A stretch of DNA of 64,000 nt. It comes from Clostridiales bacterium DTU074 (GTDB taxonomy: Bacteria > Bacillota > Clostridia > Caldicoprobacterales > Caldicoprobacteraceae). The translations under genes were made by a program, and so were the position numbers. This document shows positions 63,486 to 64,000 of this stretch, in pieces; position 1 is the stretch's first letter, and each line of letters starts with the position of its first letter. The stretch covers positions 5,090 through 69,089 of the forward strand of contig LFSE01000115.1 in the NCBI GenBank assembly GCA_001513075.1. Direction: 5' to 3'. The notes under the pieces were generated by a model. It did not search any database. It saw only the letters and a program-made list of their open reading frames with translations, and was not told the origin of the DNA.

Positions 63486-63515
63486 ATTCTATCATCATTG
63501 ATATATCGTTATCAA
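63486..63515 (-). promoter_or_regulatory. Probable promoter of the lemA operon
   Basis: On the minus strand TTGATA-N18-TAGAAT lies about 90 nt before lemA. The remaining intergenic DNA to 63680 is AT-rich with nothing further evident. Confidence 0.45.
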
Positions 63516-63679
63516 GCAAAACCTTATTCAGGGCGGTATAATACTATGTTTAGGAATATAGACCCTTTTATTTCTCATATATATACTATGCGCCTCTAGT
63601 TCTAATAAGCGACTGAAAAATAAAAACTAAATATATATAAAGCATAAAAGACATACTATAGGCAAAGAACAAAAAATTG

Positions 63680-63698
63680 TTTGACCTTTATTGACTTT
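63680..63698 (+). promoter_or_regulatory. CtsR-box-like tandem heptads upstream of the YugP gene
   Basis: TTTGACC-TTT-ATTGACT closely resembles the CtsR operator (tandem RGGTCAA heptads separated by 3 nt, read on the other strand). It overlaps the -35 box of the promoter, where a repressor would act. The second heptad has two mismatches. Confidence 0.4.
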
Positions 63699-63719
63699 TA
63701 ATGATGAGTATGATAGAAT
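63691..63719 (+). promoter_or_regulatory. Promoter of the YugP-family gene
   Basis: TTGACT-N17-TAGAAT gives a leader of about 180 nt before the ATG. The leader (63727-63906) holds no riboswitch I can recognise. Confidence 0.55.
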
Positions 63720-63906
63720 TACAATAGAAAACAATGGAGATTTTCTCCACTTCATCGAAAAATAATGATAGGTGCAAGACCGCATTTAATACATTTATAC
63801 AATTACAATAGCATGAAAGGCATCAGTACGATGGCAAGCACGGCTTTGTGTAACCCAGGCTGCAAGCCAGTTGTACCCAATTACGTAACGAAAGGAGTTG
63901 AATCAT

Positions 63907-64000
63907 ATGCCATTTTTCTGGTACGATCCAACCATGATAATACTGCTACCGGCTATTTTCCTGGCTATGTATGCCCAATTCAAGGTGCAGAACACCTTTG
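63907..64000 (+). CDS. YugP-family zinc metallopeptidase (partial, runs off the window)
   Basis: Only the first 31 residues are present: MPFFWYDPTMIILLP, then AIFLAMYAQFKVQNTF. The pattern of a short start, YDPT, a membrane helix and AQFKVQNTF matches the N-terminus of the neutral zinc metallopeptidase YugP family. The HEIGH zinc site would lie further right. AAAGGAG is 9 nt before the ATG. The identity rests on a short stretch. Confidence 0.75.
   Translation, partial: MPFFWYDPTMIILLPAIFLAMYAQFKVQNTF

Noticed and set aside
58771-63834. A near-repeat AAAGGCATCA(A/G)TACGAT(A/G)G at 58771 and 63816, both in gene leaders.
   Set aside because: Seventeen of nineteen matching bases are expected by chance more than once in 64 kb; no surrounding similarity.

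Overview
The window reads as chromosome of an anaerobic, motile, endospore-forming Clostridia-type Firmicute, possibly a moderate thermophile. That view rests on flagellar late genes, a spore photoproduct lyase, T-box leaders on aroF and ileS, a TPP riboswitch on thiT, strong AGGAGG-type ribosome sites with frequent TTG/GTG starts, formate-tetrahydrofolate ligase, and an archaeal-style HerA/NurA/Mre11/Rad50 operon. The genus cannot be fixed from sequence alone; a Mahella- or Thermoanaerobacterales-like organism is only a guess. I see no phage, IS element, CRISPR array or rRNA; one tRNA is present.

Layout. 0-6 kb (minus strand): flagellar late genes yvyF-flgM-flgN-flgK with a sigma-D-like promoter before flgM, then comFC and recD2. 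6-10 kb: T-box-controlled DAHP synthase, a small sigma-70 factor followed by DUF1659, DUF2922 and YvrJ genes, and a small GT2-like membrane protein. 10-20 kb: metK, a small-multidrug-export family protein, tRNA-Tyr, murC (plus strand), fhs, a 43-aa membrane protein, and ahcY-mtaD-DUF815. 20-25 kb: a soluble chemoreceptor with a CZB domain, a 31-aa membrane protein with its own promoter and terminator, a membrane HD-GYP protein, DUF5317, and TPP-controlled thiT. 25-35 kb: a Gfo/Idh oxidoreductase, mgtE, a 38-aa ORF, a sugar-mutarotase-like protein, a repair-type operon (EndoQ-like, nucleoside phosphorylase, spore photoproduct lyase), a cyclase and an SDR. 35-40 kb: T-box-controlled ileS and aspartokinase. 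40-46 kb: sugar catabolism (Gfo/Idh, GH4, VCBS propeller, GH51 arabinofuranosidase). 46-49 kb: an HTH protein and an ECF sigma/anti-sigma pair. 49-56 kb: the operon nurA - HAS-barrel - herA - sbcD - sbcC, most junctions overlapping by 4 nt. 56-64 kb: a second ECF-like sigma, a UgtP-like glycosyltransferase, a polysaccharide deacetylase and a YkoP-like protein, then lemA - TPM - CARDB-like envelope genes, and the start of a YugP zinc peptidase gene.

How it fits together. Three themes stand out. (1) SAM metabolism: metK makes SAM; ahcY and an SAH/MTA deaminase are adjacent, and AhcY carries the archaeal-type HLEAKT substrate motif, which hints that SAH may be recycled through S-inosylhomocysteine. 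(2) DNA repair: two separate repair clusters, EndoQ/phosphorylase/SPL and NurA/HerA/Mre11/Rad50. The NurA protein carries a four-cysteine cluster that could bind metal or an Fe-S centre. (3) RNA-based control of amino-acid and vitamin genes by T-boxes with apparent Phe and Ile specifiers and a TPP aptamer. Start sites were chosen mainly by Shine-Dalgarno spacing and family N-termini, so several genes are given shorter than their longest open frame.
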